From an uncultured Clostridia bacterium (GTDB lineage: Bacteria; Bacillota; Clostridia; Christensenellales; Aristaeellaceae), in contig CAMKEI010000013.1 of assembly GCA_946411525.1 (NCBI GenBank), forward strand, positions 1-46,999: a DNA stretch of 46,999 nt. The letters are read 5' to 3'. The position numbers were made by a program, and so were the translations under genes. The notes below the pieces were generated by a model. It was not told the DNA's origin. It searched no databases and was given only the letters and a program-made list of their open reading frames with translations. Positions 8,838-16,354 of the stretch are shown here, one piece after another; position 1 is the stretch's first letter; each line of letters starts with the position of its first letter.

Positions 8838-10217
8838 TTGAGGCGTGAAAACGGGTTCGACCGTTCCATGCTGGGCACTGTCTTTACCCTTGCCTGGCCG
8901 ACTATGCTGGAGCAGCTGACCCAGACGGCCGTACAGTATATCGATACGGCCATGGTAGGCTCCCTGGGAACAAGGGCGACGGCGGCGGTTGGCGCTACCG
9001 GCACGGTAAACTGGCTGATCGGCAGCGTAGTATCCGCTGTCGGAATCGGTTTTCTCGCTTTTATTGCCAGGCAGATCGGCGCGGGACACGCCGACCGGGC
9101 GAAACAGGCGAGCGCCCAGGCATGTATCGTGACGCTGCTGATGGGCTGCCTGCTGACAGCCCTGACACAGTTCGCGGCCCGGAGAGTACCGGTCTGGATG
9201 CAGGCGGACCCGGAGATCCGGGACCTGGCAGCCCGTTACTTCCGGATCATCTATCTGCCTATGCTCTTCCGGACTGCATCCATTCTGCTCGGAACCGTGC
9301 TGCGGTCCGCAGGGGACACCCGAACCCCCATGCGCATCGGCATGGTGGTGAACGGTATGAACGTACTGCTGAATTTTCTGCTGATTTATCCTTCCCGGTC
9401 TGTTTCCCTGTTCGGTACCACAGTTTTCGTTCCTGGTGCGGGGCTGGGGGTGGAAGGTGCAGCATGGGCCAGTGCCATTGCTTTTATCTATGGCGGGAGC
9501 GCCATGATCCGTGCCCTGTGGAAGCATCCGGCTATTTCACCAAAAGGCCTGTCATTTCATCCTGACCCGACCATCCTGAGGCCGTGTTTCCGGGTGGCGC
9601 TGCCTAATTTGGCGCAACGTTTTGCGACTTCTTTCGGGTATGTTGTTTTTGCATCCATGATCAACAGCCTCGGGGGAATCTCCACTGCGGCACATACCAT
9701 TGCCAATACGGTGGAAAGCGCGTTCTATATCCCGGGATGGGGTATGCAAACGGCGGCTGCCACGCTGAGCGGGAACGCCTACGGCGCCAGGGACCATGAC
9801 CGGCTTAAACGGTTAGGACGAACCATTCTTCCACTGGAGGTCGGACTGATGGTTCTTTCCGGGACGCTGCTGTTCCTGCTGGCGGAGCCGCTGGTCAGGA
9901 TATTCAGCAGCGACGAAAGCGTGATTCGCCTAGGGACAACAGTCCTGCGCATGGTGGCAGTCTCCGAGCCCTTCTACGGCGTCCCGATTGTTGTGGAAGG
10001 CCTGATGCAGGGAGTGGGCAAAACCACAGCGCCTTTTATATATAACGTGATCGGTATGTGGGGGATCCGGATTACGGGGACCTGGATCTGCACGCAGCAG
10101 CTGGGCTTGGGCCTCGTGGCTGCCTGGGGGTGCATGATTGGCCATAACCTGCTGCTTTTTGCTGTTTTTACCTGGCATTATTGTTCCGGACACTGGGATC
10201 CCTTTCATTCCGGATGA
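8838..10217 (+). CDS. MATE-family multidrug/toxin efflux transporter
   Basis: A 459-residue membrane protein with about 12 hydrophobic segments in two six-helix halves, typical of the MATE family (Na+- or H+-driven exporters of cationic compounds). The family opening is visible: LAWPTMLEQLTQTAVQYIDTAM, and a matching second-half segment, VALPNLAQRFATSFGYVVF. The best start is TTG at 8838, with GAAAGGAG (8821-8828) at the right distance; no ATG fits. It stands alone, divergent from the membrane protein to its left, with an 18-bp palindrome upstream that suggests control by a dimeric regulator. The substrate is unknown. Confidence 0.9.
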   Translation: MRRENGFDRSMLGTVFTLAWPTMLEQLTQTAVQYIDTAMVGSLGTRATAAVGATGTVNWLIGSVVSAVGIGFLAFIARQIGAGHADRAKQASAQACIVTLLMGCLLTALTQFAARRVPVWMQADPEIRDLAARYFRIIYLPMLFRTASILLGTVLRSAGDTRTPMRIGMVVNGMNVLLNFLLIYPSRSVSLFGTTVFVPGAGLGVEGAAWASAIAFIYGGSAMIRALWKHPAISPKGLSFHPDPTILRPCFRVALPNLAQRFATSFGYVVFASMINSLGGISTAAHTIANTVESAFYIPGWGMQTAAATLSGNAYGARDHDRLKRLGRTILPLEVGLMVLSGTLLFLLAEPLVRIFSSDESVIRLGTTVLRMVAVSEPFYGVPIVVEGLMQGVGKTTAPFIYNVIGMWGIRITGTWICTQQLGLGLVAAWGCMIGHNLLLFAVFTWHYCSGHWDPFHSG

Positions 10218-10330
10218 ATGTTGCAATCGTTCCGGCCAACACTCGCTTGCAGCCTTATCAGACTCCACTATATAGCATGGTTTCTGATGCAAAACGGCGA
10301 AAAAACGGGGCCGAACAAGACTAATAAACA

Positions 10331-10549
10331 TGTGAGAGTTCAATTGCCGGCTGCATTGGCATAAGGATACCGGATAAAGAAGTGGCCGCCGGCAATGACA
10401 TGAAGATGGCCACCGGATCCCCGGACAGGCGGCAGGAAACGATGGAAAAAGGCGTGCTGACACAGGAAGAGATGGAAAAAGCCGCAAGGAGCATTCTGCG
10501 GCTGATCCTCCAGATCGACAGAGGCCGCATAGCGAAGGGATTTAATTGA
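10331..10549 (+). pseudogene. GH3 beta-glucosidase C-terminal remnant
   Basis: In the frame ending with TGA at 10547-10549, the DNA encodes AAGNDMKMATGSPDRRQETM and then EKGVLTQEEMEKAARSILRL. This matches the end of GH3 (alpha/beta)6-sandwich domains, where AGNDxxMPG is followed by a loop and a 'dG.lt.eeldraa.riL..i' helix. The Pro of MPG is replaced by a Thr. The frame is closed upstream by a stop at 10328-10330, and no start codon with a ribosome binding site exists. Only about 50-70 of roughly 700-800 residues remain. I call it a decayed gene tail; the identification rests on a short motif. Confidence 0.55.
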
Positions 10550-10602
10550 AGGACGGGGAGAAAAGCATGCCTCTATAAAAACGAGAAACAGTCCTTGTGC
10601 AC

Positions 10603-10631
10603 TTGACTTCGAGGGAATGATAGGGTATAGC
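10603..10631 (+). promoter_or_regulatory. Promoter of the cupin gene
   Basis: TTGACT (10603-10608), a 17-base spacer and TATAGC (10626-10631) give a good sigma-A promoter. The predicted leader is about 80 bases and contains a small GGGG...CCCC hairpin (around 10645-10663). Confidence 0.65.
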
Positions 10632-10720
10632 ATAAGCAACAAAGGGGATTACGAAAACCCCTGGGACCTGAGAAAAGCATGGAATGACTGCGCAGTATTA
10701 CAGAGCGAGGAGAGATATTT

Positions 10721-11071
10721 ATGATCAGGAAAAAAGACGAATGCAAGGTGGAGTACAGGGAAAAAATGCGGGATGGGGAAGGCGTGGTAAAGATGACATC
10801 CCTCATCAGCGGCCCTGAGGAACTCAACGGTAAAGGACGCCTCTTCAGCCGAATCACACTGGAGCCGGGATGCAGCATCGGCTACCATGTTCATGAGAAA
10901 GAGGCGGAACTGTTTTATATCCTGAACGGTACCGGGACTTATTCAGACAACGGAAACATCAGAGAAGTGAAAACCGGAGATGTGACAATCTGCGAAAACG
11001 GCCACGGACACAGCATAGCCAACACCGGAGAAGAGACGATGAATGTAGTTGCCGTCATCGTTTACGCCTGA
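10721..11071 (+). CDS. Small cupin-domain protein
   Basis: A 116-residue single-domain cupin. Motif 1 (G-x5-HxH-x3,4-E-x6-G) is visible as SIGYHVHEKEAELFYILNGTG, with the two His and the Glu that bind a divalent metal. Motif 2 (G-x5-PxG-x2-H-x3-N) is GDVTICENGHGHSIANTG, where the usual Pro is Asn but the metal-binding His is kept. Stand-alone cupins of this size include sugar isomerases, dioxygenases and regulators, so no reaction can be assigned. The start at 10721 follows GCGAGGAGAG. It has its own promoter and lies alone between a GH3 remnant and the end of the inserted element. Confidence 0.8.
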   Translation: MIRKKDECKVEYREKMRDGEGVVKMTSLISGPEELNGKGRLFSRITLEPGCSIGYHVHEKEAELFYILNGTGTYSDNGNIREVKTGDVTICENGHGHSIANTGEETMNVVAVIVYA

Positions 11072-11129
11072 ACGGAGCAAGGGAATTGATCTTTGTCCGG
11101 AAACAGAGGGTTAAAGTGGGTTGCAAGGC

Positions 11130-11172
11130 AAAGAAAAAAACCGGAACCGGTTGACAAATCAACGGTTTCGGG
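11130..11172 (-). terminator. Probable original guaA terminator, displaced by the inserted element
   Basis: On the minus strand a stem (CCGAAACCGTTGA with TCAACCGGTTCCGG, one bulge) is followed by seven T. It begins about 10 bases after a stop codon that ends a duplicated guaA tail (11182-11199). Its place and orientation fit a terminator that once followed guaA and was pushed 12 kb away. Confidence 0.75.
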
Positions 11173-11181
11173 CTTTTGCAA

Positions 11182-11199
11182 TCACTCCCATTCTATTGA
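11182..11199 (-). other. Element end with displaced guaA 3' tail
   Basis: On the minus strand this reads TCA ATA GAA TGG GAG TGA, i.e. Ser-Ile-Glu-Trp-Glu-stop, the same five final residues as the intact guaA at 23413. The two 18-base stretches share 15 bases. The 7-bp block TGGGAGT (11184-11190 as ACTCCCA) is identical and is flanked by mismatches, so the crossover most likely fell inside it. Confidence 0.8.
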
Positions 11200-11294
11200 A
11201 ATTAACGATTTTTGTTTAGCCTTTGTGTGTCCTGGTCTCTCCAGTTGATCTGATTCAACAGAGTATTTGTATTATCCCTGCTATCCGGCCAGAT

Positions 11295-11316
11295 TTTATC
11301 ATTTCTTTATCAGAGC
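11295..11316 (+). repeat. 22-bp direct repeat, left copy (integrase arm-site candidate)
   Basis: This 22-mer is identical to 23336-23357 and in the same orientation. It contains two TTTATCA heptamers spaced 11 bases apart, one helical turn. In this copy an inverted partner follows, making a perfect 9-bp dyad (TTCTTTATC at 11303-11311, GATAAAGAA at 11317-11325). The stretch 11200-11393 holds no gene I can support apart from this. Confidence 0.65.
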
Positions 11317-11393
11317 GATAAAGAAGCCGGATGATGGATAACGCAATCTGCACGGATATTATACCGAATCAGACAGTCAGAATCAAGACGGAA

Positions 11394-12029
11394 TCAGGTC
11401 AAACCACAGCCTTTTAGGGCAGAAACACGATCCTCGATGCTTTTCCGGAACTGTTCATCTGTCATAGAGGGATCGCGGGTTGCCTGCCAGATCTCACAGG
11501 GAAGTTGATCACAGGAAGCGCAGTTTGTGAATCGATGCTTATTGGCGCAGCAGGCATAGATCGGACAAGCCTTTCCATTTGCGTGAAACACTTTTCCGCA
11601 GGCTTCATTGCAGCCGGTACACATGTTTCCATGAAGCGGACAGGCGGAACAATCTGTTCCGCAGACAGACAGACCCAGAATTTCCCGTTGCTTCTGCTTC
11701 GGGAAACCTTTCAGAACCAGTTCATAGGAACGATCCAGCCAGTTCTTCAGCAGATCATCCGGAATCTCTCCGTCAGGCTTGACGGAATTCCAGTGCTGCT
11801 TGTTGCTGTAGTATCCGGGGATGATGTCCGGATACTGCTGCTGCATCAGTTCACCTTCCAGCGGTTCCAGCTTCAGGTTGATGTAATAGGGCTGATTACC
11901 ATCATCCAGAAGGATGGCGGCAAACATCTTTCCGCCGATATGATATCTGATCCAGTTCCATTCCGGCTGCAGATCTTTGGTCACGCCGCACTTGGCCATC
12001 AGGTATTCATCGATCCAGGGATACTTCAT
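11394..12029 (-). CDS. MmcQ/YjbR–DUF3795 fusion protein
   Basis: A 211-residue two-part protein. Residues 1-115 match the MmcQ/YjbR fold (KYPWIDEYLMAKCG, then YYINLKLEP, IIPGYYSNKQHWNSV and a final LLKNWLDRSYELVLKGFPK). This is a small alpha/beta fold of unknown function related to DNA-binding CyaY-like folds. The last ~90 residues are a DUF3795-like Cys-rich region with about 14 Cys in CGTDCSACPLHGNMCTGC-type spacing, suited to binding Zn or an Fe–S cluster. The start at 12029 has AAGGAA upstream. It is the first cargo gene inside the element at the end distant from the integrase. Its function is unknown. Confidence 0.75.
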   Translation of the reverse strand: MKYPWIDEYLMAKCGVTKDLQPEWNWIRYHIGGKMFAAILLDDGNQPYYINLKLEPLEGELMQQQYPDIIPGYYSNKQHWNSVKPDGEIPDDLLKNWLDRSYELVLKGFPKQKQREILGLSVCGTDCSACPLHGNMCTGCNEACGKVFHANGKACPIYACCANKHRFTNCASCDQLPCEIWQATRDPSMTDEQFRKSIEDRVSALKGCGLT

Positions 12030-12072
12030 GGCATGTTTTCCTTCCTAATACATAGTTACGGACACATCATTT

Positions 12073-12165
12073 TCAACGAATCGGTTTTCCGCTTTTAATT
12101 TCCTTACGCCATACGGGAGCAGCAACGTCATCAGCCCAGTACTCATCCATTTCAACGATTTTGCC
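12073..12165 (-). pseudogene. Fragment of an NTF2/SnoaL-like protein
   Basis: Read on the minus strand, this encodes GKIVEMDEYWADDVAAPVWR followed by KEIKSGKPIR and a stop. That is the familiar C-terminal end of nuclear transport factor 2/SnoaL-like proteins ('gKI..mdEYw.DdG..P.WR..m.iGkpI'). An in-frame stop lies immediately upstream and no start is available, so only about 30 codons survive. It explains most of the otherwise empty gap between the DUF3795 and HAD genes. Confidence 0.55.
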
Positions 12166-12194
12166 TTACTGTATGAAATCATAAACATTTGTGA

Positions 12195-13100
12195 TTATGT
12201 TAAATGTTGCGGAGTTTGTGAGGTCGAAGCAAGTATTTTAGCTTTTTCCACATTTCGAATTCTATCTGCGATATCCTGTATCTTATTGGTAATCCATAGA
12301 TATGCTGTTGTATTTTGGGAATAATCTGCTTCAGCATACATATCTACACGACCATCTGCGCGCATTTGTTCAACTTGACGCATTGCTTTTAGATCACCCT
12401 TCGGATAAATAGCAAAAGTAGAACCTCCATTTTGTTTGACAAGGGAAAAAGCAGGAATATCACTGGGCCCATCGGCAATATATATCATGTTTTCGAACTG
12501 AACACGTCTTAGTTCTTTCGGTATTTTGGAATTAACGTTAATTTCTGGGAGTTTTCCAATTCCTTTGTTTATCTCAAAAATAGCCCGCGTTTTTGTTGTG
12601 TTATCAATTGTGTAAATAATTTCACTTATTACATCTTCTCCGTTATATGTAGAATCCAATAATTCACATCCCCAAACACCATCGACAAAGGGCATAAGAG
12701 CTGAACCACGTATGGTTTCAGCAAATCCAGTGCTTACGATGTAATGCTCGACTTGAATGCCGTAATCTGTATACAATTTGTTTTCAGAAAACATATGCTT
12801 GGTTCGCTCAAAGATTTCAGGAATCCCAGGATAGAATTTTTGTTCTTTTCCAAACTCATGCAATGCCGCATTGCTTAATCCGGGGAATGTCCCATTATGT
12901 GCACATTTGATAAAATGGTTAAGATAATAGGTATCAGCATTAACCCTAATTCCTTTGCATTCCAATTCTTTGGGAATGGAATTCACTTTTTTCCAGAAAT
13001 CATGTGCATCAATATTATACTTTCTGAAAATTGGGTCTTGCATATACCCATCAATCAAGGTTTTGTCACAATCCCATATTATTGCAATAATGTTTGCCAT
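12195..13100 (-). CDS. HAD-superfamily hydrolase (phosphatase-like)
   Basis: A 301-residue haloacid dehalogenase-type protein. Motif I is WDCDKTL (Asp10 nucleophile, Asp12 acid/base), motif II is YIVSTGF (Ser/Thr), and motif IV is IADGPSD with the two Mg2+-binding acidic residues. A motif III Lys is plausible near ELRR/K. A cap insertion lies between motifs I and II. The most likely activity is a small-molecule phosphatase, but no substrate can be deduced. The gene is clearly AT-richer than its chromosomal surroundings, which marks it as acquired cargo. It lies 61 bases downstream of brnA on the same strand and may be transcribed with the toxin-antitoxin pair. Confidence 0.75.
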   Translation of the reverse strand: MANIIAIIWDCDKTLIDGYMQDPIFRKYNIDAHDFWKKVNSIPKELECKGIRVNADTYYLNHFIKCAHNGTFPGLSNAALHEFGKEQKFYPGIPEIFERTKHMFSENKLYTDYGIQVEHYIVSTGFAETIRGSALMPFVDGVWGCELLDSTYNGEDVISEIIYTIDNTTKTRAIFEINKGIGKLPEINVNSKIPKELRRVQFENMIYIADGPSDIPAFSLVKQNGGSTFAIYPKGDLKAMRQVEQMRADGRVDMYAEADYSQNTTAYLWITNKIQDIADRIRNVEKAKILASTSQTPQHLT

Positions 13101-13161
13101 GCGCTGAATTCTCCTATCAGAATGTACTGATTCAGGCCGCTTGAGTTATTTGCTCAATACA

Positions 13162-13488
13162 TTACATGCTTTTGGCGACCATCTGGGGATCATCGATCGC
13201 ATTGTCCAGCAAGCGACTCAGAAAACCGGTATAACCCTTTCCGGTTGCTTTGGCTTTTTCCAATGTGCTGATTGAGACACGGAGAGCGACAACTGGTTTA
13301 ACTTGCTTGCTTCTTCTGCTCCGGGCAATTGCTGCCATTTCAGCATACTGTTCCAGCGTCAGTTCGGGAGCGTCTTCATCGGGCACGACCGGCTTGGCCA
13401 TAGCTGCTTCAATTTCTTTGATCTGTTCATCAGTCGGCTGCTGTCCAGGACGAACAACAGTCTGAACCATCTTTTCATTCTTCGCCAT
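13162..13488 (-). CDS. brnA: BrnA-type antitoxin
   Basis: A 108-residue antitoxin placed directly behind brnT and overlapping it by 14 bases. The C-terminal part (VALRVSISTLEKAKATGKGYTGFLSRLLDNAI) has the BrnA/CopG-like ribbon-helix-helix layout ('v.iRls.evl...ka.G.GyqtrineaLr..v'). The N-terminal ~70 residues, rich in Glu, Asp and Pro, are probably flexible and protect the toxin. I chose the ATG at 13488 because GAAAGGAAG precedes it; the ATG at 13506 has no such site. BrnA normally dimerises, neutralises BrnT and represses its own promoter. A matching inverted repeat lies over the brnT promoter. Confidence 0.8.
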   Translation of the reverse strand: MAKNEKMVQTVVRPGQQPTDEQIKEIEAAMAKPVVPDEDAPELTLEQYAEMAAIARSRRSKQVKPVVALRVSISTLEKAKATGKGYTGFLSRLLDNAIDDPQMVAKSM

Positions 13489-13765
13489 AGTAAATCTTCC
13501 TTTCATATGGTGTTGCCATCCGCGCAGAGATCAGACGTGCATACTCATCTCTCATGGTATAAACAACATACAGTATTCCCTGAACGCATCCCAGAACCAC
13601 GTATCTTTCTTCATCCTGGCTGTGCAGCTTATCAAGGTATTCAATCCGCTCCTCATCGGCAAATACCAGTGCGGCAGTCTGAAAACTGATTCCATGCTTC
13701 TTGATGTTTTGCTGGTTTTTGTTTTCATCCCATTCAACCAGCGTGCCGGCAATCTCAGATCTCAT
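13475..13765 (-). CDS. brnT: BrnT-family ribonuclease toxin
   Basis: A 96-residue toxin of the BrnT family, a RelE-fold ribonuclease that inhibits growth by cutting RNA. The family signature is clear: VEWDENKNQQNIKKHGISFQ, VFADEERIEYLD, EERYVVLGCVQGILYVVYT and RLISARMATPYERKIYY. The toxin gene comes first and the antitoxin second, the usual BrnTA order. The ATG sits only about 7 bases after the -10 box, so the mRNA is probably leaderless. The pair likely stabilises the element in its host. Confidence 0.9.
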   Translation of the reverse strand: MRSEIAGTLVEWDENKNQQNIKKHGISFQTAALVFADEERIEYLDKLHSQDEERYVVLGCVQGILYVVYTMRDEYARLISARMATPYERKIYYGEE

Positions 13766-13770
13766 GTATT

Positions 13771-13799
13771 AAGTATAACGCAAAGTAATACTTTTGTAA
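13771..13799 (-). promoter_or_regulatory. brnTA promoter with overlapping operator
   Basis: On the minus strand TTACAA (13794-13799), a 16-base spacer and TATACT (13772-13777) form the promoter. The inverted repeat AAGTAT...ATACTT (13771-13776 and 13788-13793) covers the -10 and spacer. This is a natural binding place for BrnA or the BrnT–BrnA complex. Confidence 0.6.
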
Positions 13800-13811
13800 A
13801 TGGTCAGATCG

Positions 13812-13851
13812 GCAGACAAAAAATCCTCTCAGGCGTTTCTGCCTGAGAGGA
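13812..13851 (-). terminator. Intrinsic terminator after the 13858-14472 gene
   Basis: A perfect 11-bp stem (13824-13834 with 13841-13851, loop GTTTCT) is followed on the minus strand by TTTTTTGTCTG. It separates the leftward hypothetical gene from the brnTA promoter. Confidence 0.85.
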
Positions 13852-13857
13852 GCAGGA

Positions 13858-14472
13858 TTAATTCTGTTTCAGCAGATCACGGTAAAACTGCAGAGCCGAC
13901 TCAAAAGCATCGGGGTTGTTGTTGCATGCGGCAAGAACGCCAGGCATCTGCTCAAGGAGTGTTTTTGCCCTGTCCGCATTGCCCGTTTCCGTATTTCTGG
14001 AGAATTGATCTCTGTAGATCATTTCCAGAAACCTGAGTTGCTGCTGGCAGGTCGTTTCCCTGGCTATGAAGGCCTGACTTGTTGCTTCCGCGATGTGGCC
14101 GGCATCATCTTCGCCACCCTGATTTGTGATGTTTTCCATCGTCGAAAGCAATTCGTTCATGAAGAGCATTTCTTTCCGGATGGCGTCCATCCGATCAAGA
14201 AGGCCTTCGATTGTCAGGTCACCCAGTTTGTTATCCGGTTGCTTTGCACTTTCGGTATCATCGACATGCTCTGCTACAGTTTCTGCTTGCTTAATGTTTT
14301 CCATTTCGTTGTCCTCCATTTGTTCCGGCGGACACGCAAGACAGATTGTTCGTTCATCCAGCCAGCGTGCCCTGCCTTTTTTCACAAGACCGTTGGCTCT
14401 TTTCAGCCAGGTAGATTCAAATACTGTCCCGTTTTCGTCCACCACAATAATGTTTTTTTCGATGGGTATCAT
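13858..14472 (-). CDS. Hypothetical protein with a 'WLKRANGLVKKGRARW' domain
   Basis: A 204-residue protein of unknown function. The first ~50 residues (IIVVDENGTVFESTWLKRAN, then GLVKKGRARWLDERTICLAC) form a small conserved module that I have seen in clostridial hypothetical proteins, possibly a compact nucleic-acid-binding fold. After an acidic linker, the rest is helical and polar (GLLDRMDAIRKEMLFMNELL) and may form a coiled coil. The frame could begin at a TTG at 14562, but that codon lies inside the -35 box of a good promoter. The ATG at 14472, touching AAGGGGG, is preferred although the spacing is unusually short. It lies between an Xre-TPR regulator and brnTA. Confidence 0.55.
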   Translation of the reverse strand: MIPIEKNIIVVDENGTVFESTWLKRANGLVKKGRARWLDERTICLACPPEQMEDNEMENIKQAETVAEHVDDTESAKQPDNKLGDLTIEGLLDRMDAIRKEMLFMNELLSTMENITNQGGEDDAGHIAEATSQAFIARETTCQQQLRFLEMIYRDQFSRNTETGNADRAKTLLEQMPGVLAACNNNPDAFESALQFYRDLLKQN

Positions 14473-14532
14473 CCCCCTTGCGGTGTCAGCCTGCTGTTTT
14501 TTCTGATGGGTGTCGTCCCCGAGGCTGAATAC

Positions 14533-14562
14533 ATTATAGGAAAACACAGAATGTCCCGTCAA
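14533..14562 (-). promoter_or_regulatory. Promoter for the 13858-14472 gene
   Basis: Minus-strand TTGACG (14557-14562), an 18-base spacer and TATAAT (14533-14538). The predicted transcript starts near 14526, leaving a leader of about 54 bases. That leader contains a near-copy of the translation start region. Confidence 0.65.
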
Positions 14563-14583
14563 GATACAAATCGCTTATATTGG

Positions 14584-15684
14584 TTATGCTTCTATGTGCT
14601 TTCTTATTGCTGCAACAATCTGACTGAATCTTTCACTGTCCTGGTATCTCTCGAAATACTGATTGGCAGTCAGATGATCCATAAGCGTTTCATAATAGGA
14701 TTTTTCATTGTGCTTAATCGAATAAGTTTTGCCATTATCTATTTCAGAAAGCCAGCATGGTTTGTAGCGGCTATCATATGAAATCTTATCGTATGATTCG
14801 GCGTATACAATAGCTTTTTCAATTTCTTCATGCGCCATGTCATCATTTCCGGCATTCATGTGTGCTTTGGAAAGGGGCAGAGCATTACAAAACAGAAGAT
14901 CAAGATAATGGAGAGGTTCATCATCTGTTACCAGCCTGACCAGTTTCTCATTGAAATGCAGAATATCAATTTGTTGATCCGGTGAATAGTTCCAGCATTT
15001 TCTGATTCTGCTGATCACATTTGAGGTTGCCCACATCAGATTCAGCAACAAAGCTTGCCATGCACGGAGAGCTTCTTTCCCTTCCAGTGTTCTCGGATAA
15101 AGCATATCACAGGTTGTAGGAATATGCGGCAAAGAGGAAGCAATCTCCTGAGCTTTTGTTCTGTTACCGAGATATGTATACAGGTATACAAGCAGTTGTT
15201 TGAAGTAACACGGATTGAAATCTTGACCAGAGAATCTTATCCCTTTTTGACAAAGCTCTATGATTTCTTCTGCCTCTTTTCTTTTTTCATGTTCATCGAA
15301 CAATTCACCACTCTGGAAATAGAGACTGTACAGCGAAGCGGCAAGAGCGTCCATAATCTCCGGAGAGTTTGGGTATTCATTCAGCTTTCCGGAAAGATAA
15401 TCTATGGACTGCTGATTCATTCCCTTTGAAGTGAAATGCTCTCTGTTGTATTCCAGTATCGTGTCAATCTCTTCTTTTTTTCGGGTAATGTCTACGCCCA
15501 GCAGTATATCTGTCGTGACATTGAAGAAGCGTGCCAGTGCAGGCAACTGTGATATATCCGGAGCGGTGCGATCACATTCCCACTGTGAAACCGCTTTGGA
15601 TGTGATCCCAAGACTGTCCGCTAACTGCTCTTGGGTTATATTCTGTTCCTGACGGATTTGCTTTATTCTGGATCCTATTGTCAT
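14584..15684 (-). CDS. Xre-family regulator with C-terminal helical repeats
   Basis: A 366-residue regulator. Residues 1-60 are a Cro/C1-type HTH (IGSRIKQIRQEQNITQEQLA, then DSLGITSKAVSQWECDRTAP) that binds DNA. The remaining ~300 residues are all-helical with a TPR-like pattern, e.g. the EEIIELCQKGIRF and AHEEIEKAIVYAESY segments. This is the layout of RNPP/Rgg-type peptide-responsive regulators and of many helper proteins on mobile elements. The start at 15684 is set by GGAGG; the upstream Met at 15783 lacks a site. No peptide gene is visible next to it. It lies between the oriT-like region and cargo and may control transfer or cargo. Confidence 0.75.
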   Translation of the reverse strand: MTIGSRIKQIRQEQNITQEQLADSLGITSKAVSQWECDRTAPDISQLPALARFFNVTTDILLGVDITRKKEEIDTILEYNREHFTSKGMNQQSIDYLSGKLNEYPNSPEIMDALAASLYSLYFQSGELFDEHEKRKEAEEIIELCQKGIRFSGQDFNPCYFKQLLVYLYTYLGNRTKAQEIASSLPHIPTTCDMLYPRTLEGKEALRAWQALLLNLMWATSNVISRIRKCWNYSPDQQIDILHFNEKLVRLVTDDEPLHYLDLLFCNALPLSKAHMNAGNDDMAHEEIEKAIVYAESYDKISYDSRYKPCWLSEIDNGKTYSIKHNEKSYYETLMDHLTANQYFERYQDSERFSQIVAAIRKHIEA

Positions 15685-15784
15685 GGTTTCGCCTCCTTGA
15701 CCGTTACGATAGCCTGAGTAAATCTTATACGTGACCGTGCTGCTTTGCAAGGAAGCAGATAAAGAATCAAAGTATAGTTTCACT

Positions 15785-16260
15785 TACTATGTTGACGGAA
15801 ACCATTAATATTCTTGGTTGGGCTAAGCACCTTTCGATAATCGTTTCTGCACGGTAAGCTGCTGCGGCCGAAATCATTCATGCATGGTAACGAAAAACGG
15901 GATTTGCATTAAGGCGAATGAAGCGCGCGAAAGTAGAGAGAGCAAGTATCGACCTGTGTCACAAAAATCCGCTTCCGCGTTTTTTGTGCCTTCGGTCAGA
16001 TACTTGTTGGGGAGTGCCTTCCCCAAACCCTGCTCTGGGAACGTTCATCATTCGTGACGCGATTCGCTTTCGTAAGCGATCCCGAAAGCGAATCTTTTCT
16101 ATTTCTTCTGAGGACGATCCTCTTCCTCCAAGGCTGCGCAATCGGATTGTATACAAAGCATAAGCATCCTCCTCTTTGGAAGAAGTATGGCAGATATGAT
16201 CATCATCTGCGGTGACATGATGCTGCATTAGGCTGAACCTAATTCTCCTGATTAAATAAA
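15785..16260. other. Gene-free, palindrome-rich region (oriT candidate)
   Basis: No gene is supported in these ~480 bases, but four dyads are visible. A large hairpin has CAAGTATCGACC (15943-15954) pairing with GGTC-A-GATACTTG (15994-16006) and an inner CACAAAAA/TTTTTGTG pair (15960-15967, 15981-15988). Next come TTGGGGA/TCCCCAA (16007-16026) and GATTCGCTTTCG/CGAAAGCGAATC (16061-16094). The last is ATTAGG/CCTAAT (16227-16243). The region lies directly upstream of mobC and the relaxase, the usual place for an origin of transfer. The nick site cannot be identified. Confidence 0.5.
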
Positions 16261-16287
16261 AAAGTATAATTTATTTTCTCGAAAGAC

Positions 16288-16334
16288 TTTTCAAAACTTA
16301 AACATTGTTGTATAATTAAGCAACTAAGTTTAAG
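16288..16334 (+). promoter_or_regulatory. mob operon promoter with flanking dyad
   Basis: TTTTCA (16288-16293), a 17-base spacer and TATAAT (16311-16316). The inverted repeat CTTAAAC (16297-16303) and GTTTAAG (16328-16334) is centred on the -10 box and would suit autoregulation by the ribbon-helix-helix MobC. Confidence 0.6.
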
Positions 16335-16354
16335 AAACGAAGGAGGGAAGCCTA

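Noticed and set aside
10603-10720. Riboswitch or T-box before the cupin gene
   Set aside because: The leader is only ~80 bases with one small GGGG/CCCC stem and no T-box or specifier-loop consensus.
14560-14562. TTG at 14562 as start of the 13858-14472 gene
   Set aside because: It is part of the -35 box TTGACG and has no SD; transcription should start downstream of it.
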